In this document: positions 16,369 to 27,942 of the stretch, piece after piece
Layout: each line of letters starts with the position of its first letter
How positions within the stretch are numbered: the stretch's first letter is position 1
Assembly (NCBI RefSeq): GCF_035917235.1
Contig: NZ_CP108423.1
Coordinates: 6,539,501-6,603,500, forward strand
Origin: Streptomyces sp. NBC_01294
Lineage (GTDB): Bacteria > Actinomycetota > Actinomycetes > Streptomycetales > Streptomycetaceae
Length of the DNA stretch: 64,000 nt
Direction of reading: 5' to 3'
Program-made: the position numbers and the translations under genes
The notes under the pieces: model-generated
The model's input: only the letters and a program-made list of their open reading frames with translations
Database searches by the model: none
What the model was told of the DNA's origin: nothing

Positions 16369-17637
16369 TCAGGTGCCTGTGCTCGCGGCGGGGCCGTGAT
16401 CGTCGAGCACTGTGTTCCTGGAACGTGTGCGCTTAGCCGAGCGGGGGCCCGTTGCGGCGTCGTGCTCGGTCGGTGGCGTATCGGGGATTTCACCGGCTCT
16501 CGGGTCACGGGTGGGGTCTCGAAGATTGATGGCGATGCCCTCAAGGAGTGGCTCCGTCAAACATTCCTTCTTTGAGTCGATGGCTTCCTGGCAGCCGTCC
16601 TCGATCAGCCGCTCCAGAAGGCCAACCACGCCGTTCGTGCGGTCGAATAGGTACTCGGGCATCCGACCTGCCGTGAGCATGCCGGGTGGGGCCTTCATCA
16701 GCCTGAGTTCATCTTCTACTCCGGCGAGATGCTCGACCCACGCAGCGATCTGTAGGTCAGTGTCGTAGTGGAAGCGGCCGAGCTCGACGAGGTCGAAGCG
16801 CCGTTCGGTTTGGGTCGCTTCCAGCCCGTGGACCTTGGTCTGAGGGGCGGCCGGGAAGGTCACCTGACCCGTTTGAGGATCGTGCCGGCCTTCCCGTAGC
16901 AGGCCTGATCCCGGGATGTCCACGCCGACCAGAACGAGGGTGATGTGCATGCTCATGAAGGCCCGGATCAGATCGAGCGTGTCCTGATCGTCGGCGCGGT
17001 GGAGGCGGAGCCTCGTAATATCGTCTAGTAGGAGCGCTTTTGTTCCATGGTCGTGCAGGGAGGCGGCGACCTGCCGGAGCAGGTCGGGCAGGTCCATGCG
17101 CGGGTTCAGCTGGGCGCCGTAGAAGTTGAGGATGGCCTTGCAAAGACTCTTCGGCTTGGCGGTAACGGGGGTCTGCACGTAGGCGACGGGGATGTGCAGG
17201 TCGCGAGTCCCGGGGACGGCATAGGGGTTGAGATCGTGGTGCAGCTTCCGCCACAGGTCCTCGAACGTCGCCAGGATCTCGCATCCTGTCTCCGTCTTGC
17301 CCTGGTAACCCCCGCCCGTGAGCATGACCCCCGCCCGGGTAGTCGGCTTGTGCTTGAGCGCATTGGCCATGACCCGTCCATGCAGGAGCTTGGTGACAGC
17401 CCTGGTCATCGGGGTGTCAAGCAGTGGCAGGTTGGCGTGGGTGGCGGCCCGGTGCAGATCGTGCAGCGACTTCTTCCGCGGGCTCAGCAGCCGCCATTCG
17501 GCCAGGCTCATGCGCGGAGCGGGCACGAAGTCTTTTCTTGTGCGCCGCCAGCGGTCCCAGCCTTCGGCCGTGTCCCGCATCGGCGGAGGACCCGGCAGGA
17601 CGAACGGGACGGGGCTGTTGCCTCCCCGGGTGCTCAC
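16369..17637 (-). CDS. tniB: TniB/TnsC-type AAA+ transposition regulator
   Basis: This 422-residue AAA+ ATPase has Walker A GGGYQGKTE at residues 108-116 and Walker B ALLLDDIT (Asp205, Asp206). It has a TniB-like N-terminal region and a tail from about 365 rich in Asp, Pro and Arg. TnsC/TniB proteins form ATP-dependent filaments on DNA and connect the target selector with the transposase. The GTG start overlaps the tniA stop by 4 bases (GTGA). The Walker A loop GGYQ in place of the more common G-x-x-G-x is a mild variation. Confidence 0.87.
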   Translation of the reverse strand: MSTRGGNSPVPFVLPGPPPMRDTAEGWDRWRRTRKDFVPAPRMSLAEWRLLSPRKKSLHDLHRAATHANLPLLDTPMTRAVTKLLHGRVMANALKHKPTTRAGVMLTGGGYQGKTETGCEILATFEDLWRKLHHDLNPYAVPGTRDLHIPVAYVQTPVTAKPKSLCKAILNFYGAQLNPRMDLPDLLRQVAASLHDHGTKALLLDDITRLRLHRADDQDTLDLIRAFMSMHITLVLVGVDIPGSGLLREGRHDPQTGQVTFPAAPQTKVHGLEATQTERRFDLVELGRFHYDTDLQIAAWVEHLAGVEDELRLMKAPPGMLTAGRMPEYLFDRTNGVVGLLERLIEDGCQEAIDSKKECLTEPLLEGIAINLRDPTRDPRAGEIPDTPPTEHDAATGPRSAKRTRSRNTVLDDHGPAASTGT

Positions 17638-19691
17638 GATGCCTCCGGACTCGGCCCGTCGGCCTGCTCGGCATCGTCGGCGTCCTCGTCGGGCAGCACG
17701 AACATACTGTGGGCCCGAATCGCCTCGCCCAGTAGGGGTGGCGCCGTCGGCGGTTGTTTGACGGTAGCCTCCCGGCGCCGTTGCCGGTCCGCGGTGACAG
17801 CGCGACGGGCGCTGGCGGCCAGCTCGGACGGACGTGCGGGAGTGGGAAGCGCGCTCAACGGGACCGGTGGTCGGTCGGAGGCGGCGGCACGGGCCCGTGC
17901 GAGTTCGCGAGCCCGCTCGGATTTCTGCTTGGTGGTCATCTGGGTCGGCCAGGCCGACACTGGCGTGCGTGCGGCCACCAACTTCAGGAGAACCGGCAGG
18001 AGTTCCATATCGTTGCGCGGCTTGAGTCCAGCCCGTGCCGCGTCGTGCAGCACCTCGCGTACACGCGAGTCAGAGAAGGCCGGGATGTCGTCTCCTGGCG
18101 GCAGGCCGTTCCAGCTCAGGGCATGCCAGCGGCCGTGGTGCTCGGGGTCTTCGAAGTAGACCTGGCGGCAGTCCCGGGGGTCGCGGCTGATGACCCACTT
18201 GCCCGCGTGCCGCCCACTGCGGCCGGAACGCTGACCACGGTAAGGGTCCAGGGCCGGGTCGGTGCCGCCGTACCAAAGTCCGCCGATCTTCACCCCTCTG
18301 CGCCGGTCGATCTTCACGAAGTGGGCAGGCAGGAGCTCATAATACAGACTTGGTTCGGGGATCTCCAGGCTGATTCCGTCGCGAGCAGCCGCTGCCGTGA
18401 ACAGCGTGTTCGGGCTGTGCCGGCCTCCCGGATCCCAAGCGGGCGCGTACTGGTCAAGTTTCCGGTTCTGCCACACCGCAACGATCCAGGTCGCCAACAG
18501 ATGTTCCATCTCTGCCAGCGTCCAGACCGCGTCGCCCTCCGGGTCCACCCCACGGTCGGCCACGTCGACGCCTCGGTAGCCGAGCAGGAGCTCCAGCAGC
18601 AGCGACTGGACCCCGGCGAATGCTCGTTCGCAGGCGGCCTTGTCGCTCGGTCGCATCGCGCGAGCAGGCAGCAGCTCGATCTTCAACGTACGTGCGACCT
18701 GGACGATTTGGTGGTTCTTGTAGACGCTGCCGTGATCGCTGGTCATCGTCTCTGGCGCGAAGAACGGCAGACCCGCCACCCGATACCCAGCGCACTCGGC
18801 CACCAGCGCAGCCGGAACACCCGGGTAGGGCCACTCCAATTCCTCACCCCAGTCCGGGCGCATCGGCAGCGGCAGCAGCACATCCCGCAGCAGCATCGCC
18901 ACCTCCACCGACGAGTCGGACACCGGGGTGAGGCGGAAGGCGACCAGTGAATGGGAATAGGCGTCCAGAGCAAGCGTGAGGTGGACGGAGATCGGCTCGC
19001 CGAAGACATCGTCGAGTACCTTCACGGGCAGTGGCGTGGTGTCGAGCACAATCACCTGCCCCGGCCGCAGGATCACCACCTTCGCCTTCCCCGTCTCCAC
19101 CGCCGCAGCGGAGCGGAGATAACGCTGCCGTGCTCCCTCAGTGCCGAACCACTCCTTCCAGACTCTCGCCAACGTCGAGTAGTGCGGAACGTCCACCACC
19201 TTCCCCTTGGCTTTGAACTTCTCCTGCACGTACTGGTGGATCATCCGCTCCTTCGTTTTCATGCTCACCTTCGAGCGGTGCAACGACTCGGCGTGAACAG
19301 CGCGGATTGCCTCGGCGATCTCCTCGCTGATGGTCCAGCGGCCCCGCAGGGGCGGCGTCCACCGTCCGTCTGCAAGTCCCATCACCCCGTGCTCGTCGTA
19401 CTGGGCGGCCAGGCGCTCGAGCGTGCGCTCACTCATCCACTCCAACCCCAGCTGCTTTGCCTCCTGGCGGTCGAGGTCCTTCAACTCGGCCGCCTTCGCC
19501 CGTCGGCGCTCGGTCAGCGTGGTCCGCTCCGGGTCGTACTCGGGTTTGGGCTCGCCAGGTCGGGCCCAAGCCCGGCTGCCGCTGCGATAGCCCGTTTCCA
19601 CCTCCAGCAGATGCGCCATCCGGATCTGGGCCCGTACCAGATCGTGCTCTGCAAGATCTTCATCACGTGACCGCTGCCGGCCACCGTTCAT
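17634..19691 (-). CDS. tniA: TniA/TnsB-type DDE transposase
   Basis: The protein has 685 residues from ATG 19691, chosen because it forms a TGATG overlap with the tnsA stop; an in-frame ATG at 19718 is possible. After a helical DNA-binding region (about 60-200) comes the Mu/Tn7-like integrase core: Asp217 in VIVLDTTPL, Asp319 in MTSDHGSVY and Glu355 in KAACERAF. A beta-barrel and helical tail follow. It performs strand transfer at the element's ends and, in Tn7-like systems, cuts the 3' ends while TnsA cuts the 5' ends. Confidence 0.9.
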   Translation of the reverse strand: MNGGRQRSRDEDLAEHDLVRAQIRMAHLLEVETGYRSGSRAWARPGEPKPEYDPERTTLTERRRAKAAELKDLDRQEAKQLGLEWMSERTLERLAAQYDEHGVMGLADGRWTPPLRGRWTISEEIAEAIRAVHAESLHRSKVSMKTKERMIHQYVQEKFKAKGKVVDVPHYSTLARVWKEWFGTEGARQRYLRSAAAVETGKAKVVILRPGQVIVLDTTPLPVKVLDDVFGEPISVHLTLALDAYSHSLVAFRLTPVSDSSVEVAMLLRDVLLPLPMRPDWGEELEWPYPGVPAALVAECAGYRVAGLPFFAPETMTSDHGSVYKNHQIVQVARTLKIELLPARAMRPSDKAACERAFAGVQSLLLELLLGYRGVDVADRGVDPEGDAVWTLAEMEHLLATWIVAVWQNRKLDQYAPAWDPGGRHSPNTLFTAAAARDGISLEIPEPSLYYELLPAHFVKIDRRRGVKIGGLWYGGTDPALDPYRGQRSGRSGRHAGKWVISRDPRDCRQVYFEDPEHHGRWHALSWNGLPPGDDIPAFSDSRVREVLHDAARAGLKPRNDMELLPVLLKLVAARTPVSAWPTQMTTKQKSERARELARARAAASDRPPVPLSALPTPARPSELAASARRAVTADRQRRREATVKQPPTAPPLLGEAIRAHSMFVLPDEDADDAEQADGPSPEAS

Positions 19692-20593
19692 CACGGCCTC
19701 CCCACCGGGTAGATCCACGCGGCATCATCCAGCGGCAGAGACAGATCCATCGCCAGTCGGCCGTGCCAGAGCAGGTGAACGGCATGCGCACGGGCCACAG
19801 CCGGAAGCGAGGTCTCTTCCACCAGCTCGCCGAACCGTCGCGGGCGTTCCCGGGCCGCCTCCAGGAGTTCGGTTTGGAGCCCGAGCCGGTCGGACATCGG
19901 GCGCCGCCGCGCGGACAGCGCATCAAGACCGGTCAGGACCTGGCGGCGCCAGCCGGCCGCCACCAGGTAGTGCCATCCCACTGCAACGGCCGCCCGATCG
20001 GTCGCGGCGAACTTCAACAGATCCTTGTCCTTGATCAGGTGTGCGGGCCGGACGTCGATCAACAGAGCCGTTTCGTGTAAGAGCACCAGGAAGTCGGGGG
20101 TGTGGTCCTGACTGCGGCCGTCTTTGGTCGTGAACTTCAGCCTGAAAGGCTGTGACAGCACTTCGGTCCACCCGCTGACGAAATCCAAGGCGAGCAGCAG
20201 ATTGCGCTCGGCCAGACTCTCGAAGCCATGCATCCGTCCTGTGGCCAGCAGGTACTGCAGTCCGGGGCGATGCCGCTGCCCCGCCCGCCAGGTAAATCCG
20301 CGCACCGGCACCGATGCGACCGCTGGCACGCTGGCCAGCTCCTGGATTGGGCTGATCACGTCCGCCTTCTCCGTCTTCCACCGCGCCGTCCACCGCCGCG
20401 GCCATGCCGGCCCCGTATCCAAGCTCTCCACGGCTGCTGGATCGATGGTGTACGGCGCAACAAGATCGCGCAGGGAACAGCTATGCGACCACACCGGGCG
20501 GGATTCGTTTTCCGGCGTACGGGCCGAAGGCTTCATGGCTCCAGCACAGTGCAGACCGTCCCTCTCTGGCGTGGGTTCACGTGAAGACCGCAC
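19691..20593 (-). CDS. tnsA: TnsA-like heteromeric transposase endonuclease subunit
   Basis: The protein has 300 residues from GTG 20593, or 281 from ATG 20536; neither start has a convincing ribosome site. A PD-(D/E)xK fold is visible: Glu125/Glu129 in FESLAERNLL, Pro166-Asp167 in HTPDFLVLL and Asp180-x-Arg182 in LIDVRP. Arg replaces the usual catalytic-site Lys; DVRP is also what I recall in other actinobacterial TnsA-like proteins, so this may be normal there. TnsA makes the 5' cuts that turn copy-in transposition into clean cut-and-paste. It is the first operon gene, next to the right terminal repeat as in Tn7. Confidence 0.8.
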   Translation of the reverse strand: MRSSREPTPERDGLHCAGAMKPSARTPENESRPVWSHSCSLRDLVAPYTIDPAAVESLDTGPAWPRRWTARWKTEKADVISPIQELASVPAVASVPVRGFTWRAGQRHRPGLQYLLATGRMHGFESLAERNLLLALDFVSGWTEVLSQPFRLKFTTKDGRSQDHTPDFLVLLHETALLIDVRPAHLIKDKDLLKFAATDRAAVAVGWHYLVAAGWRRQVLTGLDALSARRRPMSDRLGLQTELLEAARERPRRFGELVEETSLPAVARAHAVHLLWHGRLAMDLSLPLDDAAWIYPVGRP

Positions 20594-20644
20594 AGTAGAG
20601 AGATGGGGCCGCTACCCTGCCCGTCATCTGAGCTGATCAGACCC

Positions 20645-20687
20645 GCCAGGTCAGATGCTCAGCCGCCAGATCGGCTGCACAGTCACA
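20645..20687 (-). repeat. Right terminal inverted repeat of Tn7-like element
   Basis: Read on the minus strand from 20687 it starts TGTGACTGTGCAGCC, then GATCTGGCGG, CTGAGC and TGACCTGGCGG, with a further GATGACGGGC-type unit inside. It matches the left end at 2999-3042 in inverted orientation. Confidence 0.75.
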
Positions 20688-20714
20688 TGAAGCCGGCCCG
20701 CAGAGATCCAGATC

Positions 20715-22962
<2,248 letters not shown>

Positions 22963-22966
<4 letters not shown>

Positions 22967-23904
22967 GCGACGAGAAGGCCGGCCAGCCCGGCACCTCCGG
23001 TACCGCCCGCAAGCACACCGCCCTGCCCAAGGCAGAGATCCTCATCGAGGCCCTGCCCTGGCTCACCCGCCACAACGGCAAGATCGTCGTCATCAAGTTC
23101 GGCGGCAACGCCATGATCGACGAGGACCTCAAGGCGGCCTTCGCCCAGGACGTCGTCTTCCTGCGCCAGGCCGGCCTCAAACCGGTCGTCGTGCACGGCG
23201 GCGGCCCGCAGATCAACGCCCAGCTCGACAAGCAGGGCCTGGTCAGCGAGTTCAAGGCGGGCCTGCGTGTCACGACCCCCGAGGCCATGGACGTCGTACG
23301 GATGGTCCTCGCGGGCCAGGTCCAGCGCGAGCTGGTGGGGCTGCTCAACCAGCACGGCCCGCTCGCCGTCGGCATGACCGGCGAGGACGCGCGCACCATC
23401 ACCGCGACCAAGCACAGCCCGGAGATCGACGGCGAGATCATCGACATCGGCCGGGTCGGCGAGATCACCGCCATCGACACCGGCGCGATCGAGGCGCTGC
23501 TGGCGGACGGCCGGATCCCGGTGATCTCCTCCATCGCGGGCAGCGCCGACGACCACCACGTCTACAACGTCAACGCCGACACCGCGGCCGCCGCGCTCGC
23601 CGCCGCACTCGGCGCCGAGACGCTGATCATCCTCACCGACGTCGAGGGCCTCTACGCCGACTGGCCCCACAGCGACGAGGTCATCAGCCGGCTCACCGTC
23701 GGCGAGCTCGAAAAGCTGCTGCCCGAGCTGTCCAGCGGCATGGTGCCCAAGATGGAGGGCTGCCTGCACGCCGTGCGGGGCGGCGTCGGCACCGCCCGCG
23801 TGCTCGACGGGCGGGTCCAGCACTCGATCCTGCTGGAGATCTTCACCGACTCCGGAATCGGCACGATGGTCGTGCCCGACCACCAGCCAGGGGGAACAGC
23901 ATGA
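22963..23904 (+). CDS. argB: Acetylglutamate kinase
   Basis: The protein has 313 residues of the amino-acid kinase fold. VIKFGGNAM near residue 43 and the glycine loop VVHGGGPQI are clear. [12 protein letters not shown] and [11 protein letters not shown] are further family motifs. It phosphorylates N-acetylglutamate and is typically the arginine-feedback step. It starts with ATG 22963 (ATGA overlap with argJ) and ends overlapping the argD ATG. Confidence 0.98.
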
Positions 23905-25106
23905 CGAAGGGCACCGGCAACCAGGAATACGGCGCGCGCTGGCAGGGTGCGCTGACCAACAACTACGGCACCCCCGCCATCGCCCTCGTCCGCGGTGAGG
24001 GCGCCCAGGTGTGGGACGCCGACGGCACGCAGTACACCGACTTCGTCGGCGGCATCGCGGTCAACGCGCTCGGCCACGCGCACCCGGCGATCGTCGAGGC
24101 GGTGACCGGCCAGATCACCACGCTCGGCCACGTCTCCAACCTCTTCATCTCCGAGCCGGTCGTCGCGCTCGGCGAGCGGCTGCTCCAGCTCGATGGCCGC
24201 CCCGGCAAGGTCTTCTTCTGCAACTCCGGCGCCGAGGCCATCGAGGCCGCCTTCAAGATCGGCCGGCTGACGGGGCGGACCCACATGGTCGCCACCGACG
24301 GCGGCTTCCACGGCCGGACCATGGGCGCCCTCGCGCTCACCGGCCAGCCGAAGAAGCAGGCCCCCTTCCTGCCTCTGCCGGGCGAGGTCACGCACGTCCC
24401 GTTCGGTGACGCCGATGCCCTGCGGGCCGCCGTCACCGAGGAGACCGCGCTCGTCGTCATCGAACCGATCCAGGGCGAGAACGGCGTCGTCGTGCCCCCC
24501 GCCGGATACCTGACGGCCGCCCGCGAGATCACCCGGGCCACCGGCACCCTGCTCGTCCTCGACGAGGTCCAGACCGGCATCGGCCGGTGCGGCCAGTGGT
24601 TCGAGCACCAGGCCCACGAGGGGGTCGACCCCGACCTCGTCACCCTCGCCAAGGGGCTGGGCGGCGGACTGCCGATCGGCGCGGTGGCCGTCTTCGGCGC
24701 CGCGGCCGACCTGCTCCAGCCCGGCCAGCACGGCACCACCTTCGGCGGGAACCCGGTCGCCTGCGCCGCCGGCCTCGCCGTCATCGACACCATCGCCACC
24801 GACGGCCTGCTCGACCAGGTCAAGGCGCTGGGCGAGCGGCTGCGCTCCGGGATCGAGTCCACGGGCCATGCCCTGGTCTCCCACGTCCGGGGCGCCGGAC
24901 TACTGCTGGGTATCGTGCTGACCGAGCCGCTCGCCGCGCAGGTGCAGCAGGCGGCTCAGGACGCCGGCTTCCTGGTCAACGCGCCCGCCCCCGACGTCGT
25001 CCGGCTGATGCCCCCGTACGTACTCACCGAGGCCGAGGTGGACGCGTTCCTCCGGGTACTGCCCGGCATCCTCGACGCAGCCAACGGGGACGGATCCGGA
25101 GAATGA
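23901..25106 (+). CDS. argD: Acetylornithine aminotransferase
   Basis: This 401-residue class III PLP aminotransferase has [12 protein letters not shown], the substrate region [10 protein letters not shown], Asp in VLDEVQTG and the Schiff-base Lys in [14 protein letters not shown]. It converts N-acetylglutamate semialdehyde to N-acetylornithine. It overlaps the argB stop (ATGA) and is followed by argR after 7 bp. Confidence 0.98.
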   Translation: MTKGTGNQEYGARWQGALTNNYGTPAIALVRGEGAQVWDADGTQYTDFVGGIAVNALGHAHPAIVEAVTGQITTLGHVSNLFISEPVVALGERLLQLDGRPGKVFFCNSGAEAIEAAFKIGRLTGRTHMVATDGGFHGRTMGALALTGQPKKQAPFLPLPGEVTHVPFGDADALRAAVTEETALVVIEPIQGENGVVVPPAGYLTAAREITRATGTLLVLDEVQTGIGRCGQWFEHQAHEGVDPDLVTLAKGLGGGLPIGAVAVFGAAADLLQPGQHGTTFGGNPVACAAGLAVIDTIATDGLLDQVKALGERLRSGIESTGHALVSHVRGAGLLLGIVLTEPLAAQVQQAAQDAGFLVNAPAPDVVRLMPPYVLTEAEVDAFLRVLPGILDAANGDGSGE

Positions 25107-25113
25107 GACGACG

Positions 25114-25650
25114 ATGAGCCAGTCGCAGGACAACGAGCACGGCGGACAGGCCGTCCCGCAGACCCGCACCGCGCGTCACCGCCGGATCGTGGACATCCTC
25201 AACCGGCAGCCGGTCCGCTCCCAGAGCCAGCTCGCCAAGCTGCTCGCCGACGACGGGCTGAGCGTCACCCAGGCGACGCTCTCCCGCGACCTCGACGAGC
25301 TGGGCGCGGTGAAGATCCGCAACACCGGCGGAGAGCTGATCTACGCGGTACCCAGCGAGGGCGGCTTCCGCACCCCGCAGGCGCCGCTCGGCGAGTCCGC
25401 GAAGGAGGAGCGCATGCGGCGCCTCTCCGGGGAGCTGCTGATCTCCGCGGAGGCCTCGGCGAACCTCGTGGTCCTGCGCACCCCGCCGGGTGCGGCGCAG
25501 TTCCTCGCCTCGGCGATCGACCAGGCCGAGCTCCGCGAGATCCTCGGCACGATCGCCGGCGACGACACCCTGATGCTGATCAGCCGCGACCCGGCGGGCG
25601 GCCAGGCCCTCGCCGACCACCTCCTGCGCCTGGCGCAGAAGGAGAGCTGA
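25114..25650 (+). CDS. argR: Arginine repressor
   Basis: The protein has 178 residues. The N-terminal winged helix includes [25 protein letters not shown], split here as SQSQLAKLL and TQATLSRDL (about 33-60). The C-terminal oligomerisation and arginine-binding core contains [11 protein letters not shown]. It is expected to bind the ARG-box-like sites upstream of argC and argG when arginine is present. It is the last gene of the operon and starts with ATG 25114. Confidence 0.97.
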   Translation: MSQSQDNEHGGQAVPQTRTARHRRIVDILNRQPVRSQSQLAKLLADDGLSVTQATLSRDLDELGAVKIRNTGGELIYAVPSEGGFRTPQAPLGESAKEERMRRLSGELLISAEASANLVVLRTPPGAAQFLASAIDQAELREILGTIAGDDTLMLISRDPAGGQALADHLLRLAQKES

Positions 25651-25810
25651 GCGGGGAGGCCCGCGGGGAGGCCCGGGGCGCCGGAAATCCCGGTGCCGCA
25701 GCGGCGTTCGCCGACATAGCCTCGAGGCGTGCGCCAACTCGCCCTCGCCGTACTGGTGTCCGCCGTGACCGCCGCCGTCTACGGGCCCATCGCCCTGCTG
25801 TGGTGGCGCC

Positions 25811-26638
25811 GTGCGCGGGTCCGCAGCCCGGACGCTCCGGCTCGTCGCCGCCGTCGAGCTGGAGCCGTACCACATGGCCCTGTTGCGGCAAGAGGCGACC
25901 GAGGCGGCCGCCGCCGAACTCGTCCTCGGCGGGTACCTCCGGATCGACGAAGAGGGTGCCGCGTTCCTGACCGAGCAGGGCCGCGACCCCGCCCGGGCCC
26001 CCGCCCACCCGATGCCCGCCGCCCTGCTGGAGGCCGTACGCCGGCACGATCCCGAGCCCGTTTCGATCGGCTGGATCGGCTGGTGCGACGACGGGTACCT
26101 GGAGCGGCGCGGCGCGTACCGGAGCGAACGGGACGCTCTGCTGCCCGAGCTCCCGCGGATGCCCCACGGCACGGGGAACCAGTTGCCGGCCTGCTGCAGT
26201 TGTGTGGGCATCGTCCTGGTGATGTTCTTCTGGGTCCTGGCGAGCGCGCTGCTGGTGACCGGTCGCCCGCACGGTCTGCGGGAATGGGCCTGCGCCGTGG
26301 TGGCCGCCCTCGGTCTGTCGGCGCTGCCGCCGGCCGAGAAGGCCGGCAGGGTGGTCCGGGAGCGCACGGAGCGCGGCGACCCGCTGGGCGACCTGGTGCG
26401 CTCCGAGCCGCACCCGGCCTTCGTGGCGCTGGACGAGGAGCAGCGCATGCTGGTGCTGCGGAGCATCGGCGACCGCCACACGTGGCGCGGCGCCGACACG
26501 GTCGTCCACGAGGAGGCCGGCGACGAGGCCGACGAGGACGACGAATGGCTGGACGACAAGGTCTGGTGGGAGGACGCGTACGAGTACCGGGCCACCGACG
26601 AGGACGAGCCCGAGGCCACCCCTCCTAGTAGCGGGTGA
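25811..26638 (+). CDS. Membrane protein of unknown function, possible N-terminal frameshift
   Basis: The 275-residue frame has a soluble N-terminal region (PYHMALLRQEATEAAAAELV, like actinobacterial proteins with a PYEVAYL-type opening), a membrane segment (about 138-158), an adjacent second hydrophobic stretch and a very acidic tail. Another frame from GTG 25729 encodes a convincing N-terminal membrane segment (LALAVLVSAVTAAVYGPIALLWW) that ends about where this frame begins. A +/-1 shift near 25810-25835 would fuse them. Either a sequencing error or mutation split the gene, or the true start is GTG 25811. It overlaps the convergent L,D-transpeptidase by 14 bp. Confidence 0.65.
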   Translation: MRGSAARTLRLVAAVELEPYHMALLRQEATEAAAAELVLGGYLRIDEEGAAFLTEQGRDPARAPAHPMPAALLEAVRRHDPEPVSIGWIGWCDDGYLERRGAYRSERDALLPELPRMPHGTGNQLPACCSCVGIVLVMFFWVLASALLVTGRPHGLREWACAVVAALGLSALPPAEKAGRVVRERTERGDPLGDLVRSEPHPAFVALDEEQRMLVLRSIGDRHTWRGADTVVHEEAGDEADEDDEWLDDKVWWEDAYEYRATDEDEPEATPPSSG

Positions 26639-27314
26639 CGGCGAGCGGACCCTCCTGCGTGCCGATCGCGATGTGCGGGCGCCGGCGCGGGTCCGCCCAG
26701 CGCAGGATCGCCCGCATGGCACGCTCGGGCACCGACACGCAACCGGCCGTCGCCCCCTTGCCGTTGACGTGCAGGAAGATCCCGGCGCCCCGGCCGCGTA
26801 CGGGCCGGTCGTAGTTGAAGGCGATGAGCAGCGCGTGCGCGTACTGCTTCTCGTACGTCACCAGGTGCTCGGCCTCGCCCGGCGCGCAGTCCGCGGGCAG
26901 CGGCTCCACCCAGCGGTTGTAATCGGCGGACGCGTTGTCCTGGCACCACCAGGAGTCGCCCGTCACCCGGCGGTAGCCGTACTCCGTCCCGGCCGGCGCC
27001 CGCCGGATCCCGAAGGCGTACGGGAGTTCGTACAGGCCCGTCGGCGTGGTGCTGGTGCCCTGCTCCCGGGTCGCGCCGTCGGTGAGGCCGTTCGCACCGA
27101 AACGGGCGGGCGCGCTGCCGGCCTCGTGCCAGCCGCCCGCCCACCGGTCCCACCAGGTCACCCGGCCGGTCGTGGAGCCGGGCGCGGGCGCGACGGCGGT
27201 GATCAGCTGACTGCCGCCGCCGGTGTCGGCGAGACGGGCGGGCAGCGGCGCGGGGCCCTGTGGGAGCAGGGCGGTGACGATCAGTGAGCCGGTGACGAGA
27301 GCGGTACGCAGCAC
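26625..27314 (-). CDS. Secreted L,D-transpeptidase (YkuD family)
   Basis: The protein has 229 residues. A hydrophobic signal sequence (about 1-28, LRTALVTGSLIVTALLPQG) precedes the YkuD domain with catalytic motif HVNGKGATAGCVSV: His, Gly and the nucleophilic Cys near residue 192. Such enzymes make or edit 3-3 crosslinks in peptidoglycan outside the cell. The start is GTG 27314. The 3' end overlaps the convergent gene by 14 bp; the start lies next to the PNPOx-fold gene, probably transcribed together. Confidence 0.85.
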   Translation of the reverse strand: MLRTALVTGSLIVTALLPQGPAPLPARLADTGGGSQLITAVAPAPGSTTGRVTWWDRWAGGWHEAGSAPARFGANGLTDGATREQGTSTTPTGLYELPYAFGIRRAPAGTEYGYRRVTGDSWWCQDNASADYNRWVEPLPADCAPGEAEHLVTYEKQYAHALLIAFNYDRPVRGRGAGIFLHVNGKGATAGCVSVPERAMRAILRWADPRRRPHIAIGTQEGPLAVTRY

Positions 27315-27317
27315 ATG

Positions 27318-27899
27318 TCAGACGGTACGGGCCGGAAGGGGCAGAGGCAGCGCAGGCAGGCCGTCGACGCTCGTCCCGATGAAATCCTTCTTCTCGCAGT
27401 ACGCGGCGAACTCCTCGTCCGTCTTGCGGCCGAAGTACTCCGCGTGGAGGGTGCGCTCGCCCTGGTACTCCATGAGCGGGACGGCGTACCCGCACACGTC
27501 GGCGATCCGGCGGGCGTGGACGAGGATGATCGCCCGCGCGGCGGGTCCGTCGGCCTCGCCGAAGAGGGCGATCAGCTCGGCCCAGCGCGGGTCGTCGCGG
27601 AAGACCGCCTCGCCGTCGCCGTGGATGCGCACGATGTTCGGCGGCCCGCTGAACGCGCACCACATGAGGGTGATCCGGCCGTTCTCGCGGACGTGGGCGA
27701 TGGTCTCGGCGCCGCTGCCGCCGAAGTCCAGGTAGGCGAGCCGCTCCTCGTCGATGACGACGAGGGTCCCGGCGCGGCCCTTGGGGGACAGGTTGACGTG
27801 ACCGTCACCCGCGAGCGGGGCGGTCGCCGTGAAGAAGACCGGCTGCTCCTCGATGAACTTGCGCAGCCGGCCGTCTATGCGTTCGTGAAGTTTTCCCAT
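27318..27899 (-). CDS. Pyridoxamine 5'-phosphate oxidase-fold protein
   Basis: The protein has 193 residues with the split-barrel flavin-binding pattern: EQPVFFTATAPLAGDGHVNLSPKG, seen as FFTATAP and HVNLSPKG, then AYLDFGGSGAETIAHVRENGRI around residues 55-75. The family binds FMN or F420 and includes general stress and oxidoreductase proteins; the substrate is unknown. The C-terminal HAEYFGRKTDEEFAAYCEKKDF region is typical of the actinobacterial subgroup. It starts with ATG 27899 and stops 3 bp before the L,D-transpeptidase start. Confidence 0.85.
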   Translation of the reverse strand: MGKLHERIDGRLRKFIEEQPVFFTATAPLAGDGHVNLSPKGRAGTLVVIDEERLAYLDFGGSGAETIAHVRENGRITLMWCAFSGPPNIVRIHGDGEAVFRDDPRWAELIALFGEADGPAARAIILVHARRIADVCGYAVPLMEYQGERTLHAEYFGRKTDEEFAAYCEKKDFIGTSVDGLPALPLPLPARTV

Positions 27900-27942
27900 G
27901 ATTCGATTATCGGCGCAGATGGTCGGGGTGGGCGGACGACTT

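Larger units (their letters stand above)
2999..20687. mobile_element. Tn7-like element (tnsA-tniA-tniB-tniQ) inserted upstream of argC
   Basis: The element is bounded by inverted terminal repeats at 2999-3042 and 20645-20687. It carries a complete minus-strand transposition operon (19691-20593 tnsA-like, 17634-19691 DDE transposase, 16369-17637 AAA ATPase, 14522-16357 TniQ). As in Tn7, tnsA lies next to the end that abuts the chromosomal target. The right terminus lies 81 bp before the argC start codon and 28 bp before the argC -35, so the arginine promoter is spared. The flanking 5-mers, GGAGG at 2994-2998 and TGAAG at 20688-20692, are not identical, so a clean 5-bp target duplication is not seen. 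Cargo spans about 3045-14500 and includes a nested composite transposon. Confidence 0.75.

Noticed and set aside
25024..27663. 879-codon minus-strand frame across argR and its neighbours
   Set aside because: It runs through several well supported genes on both strands and encodes Arg/Pro-rich nonsense.
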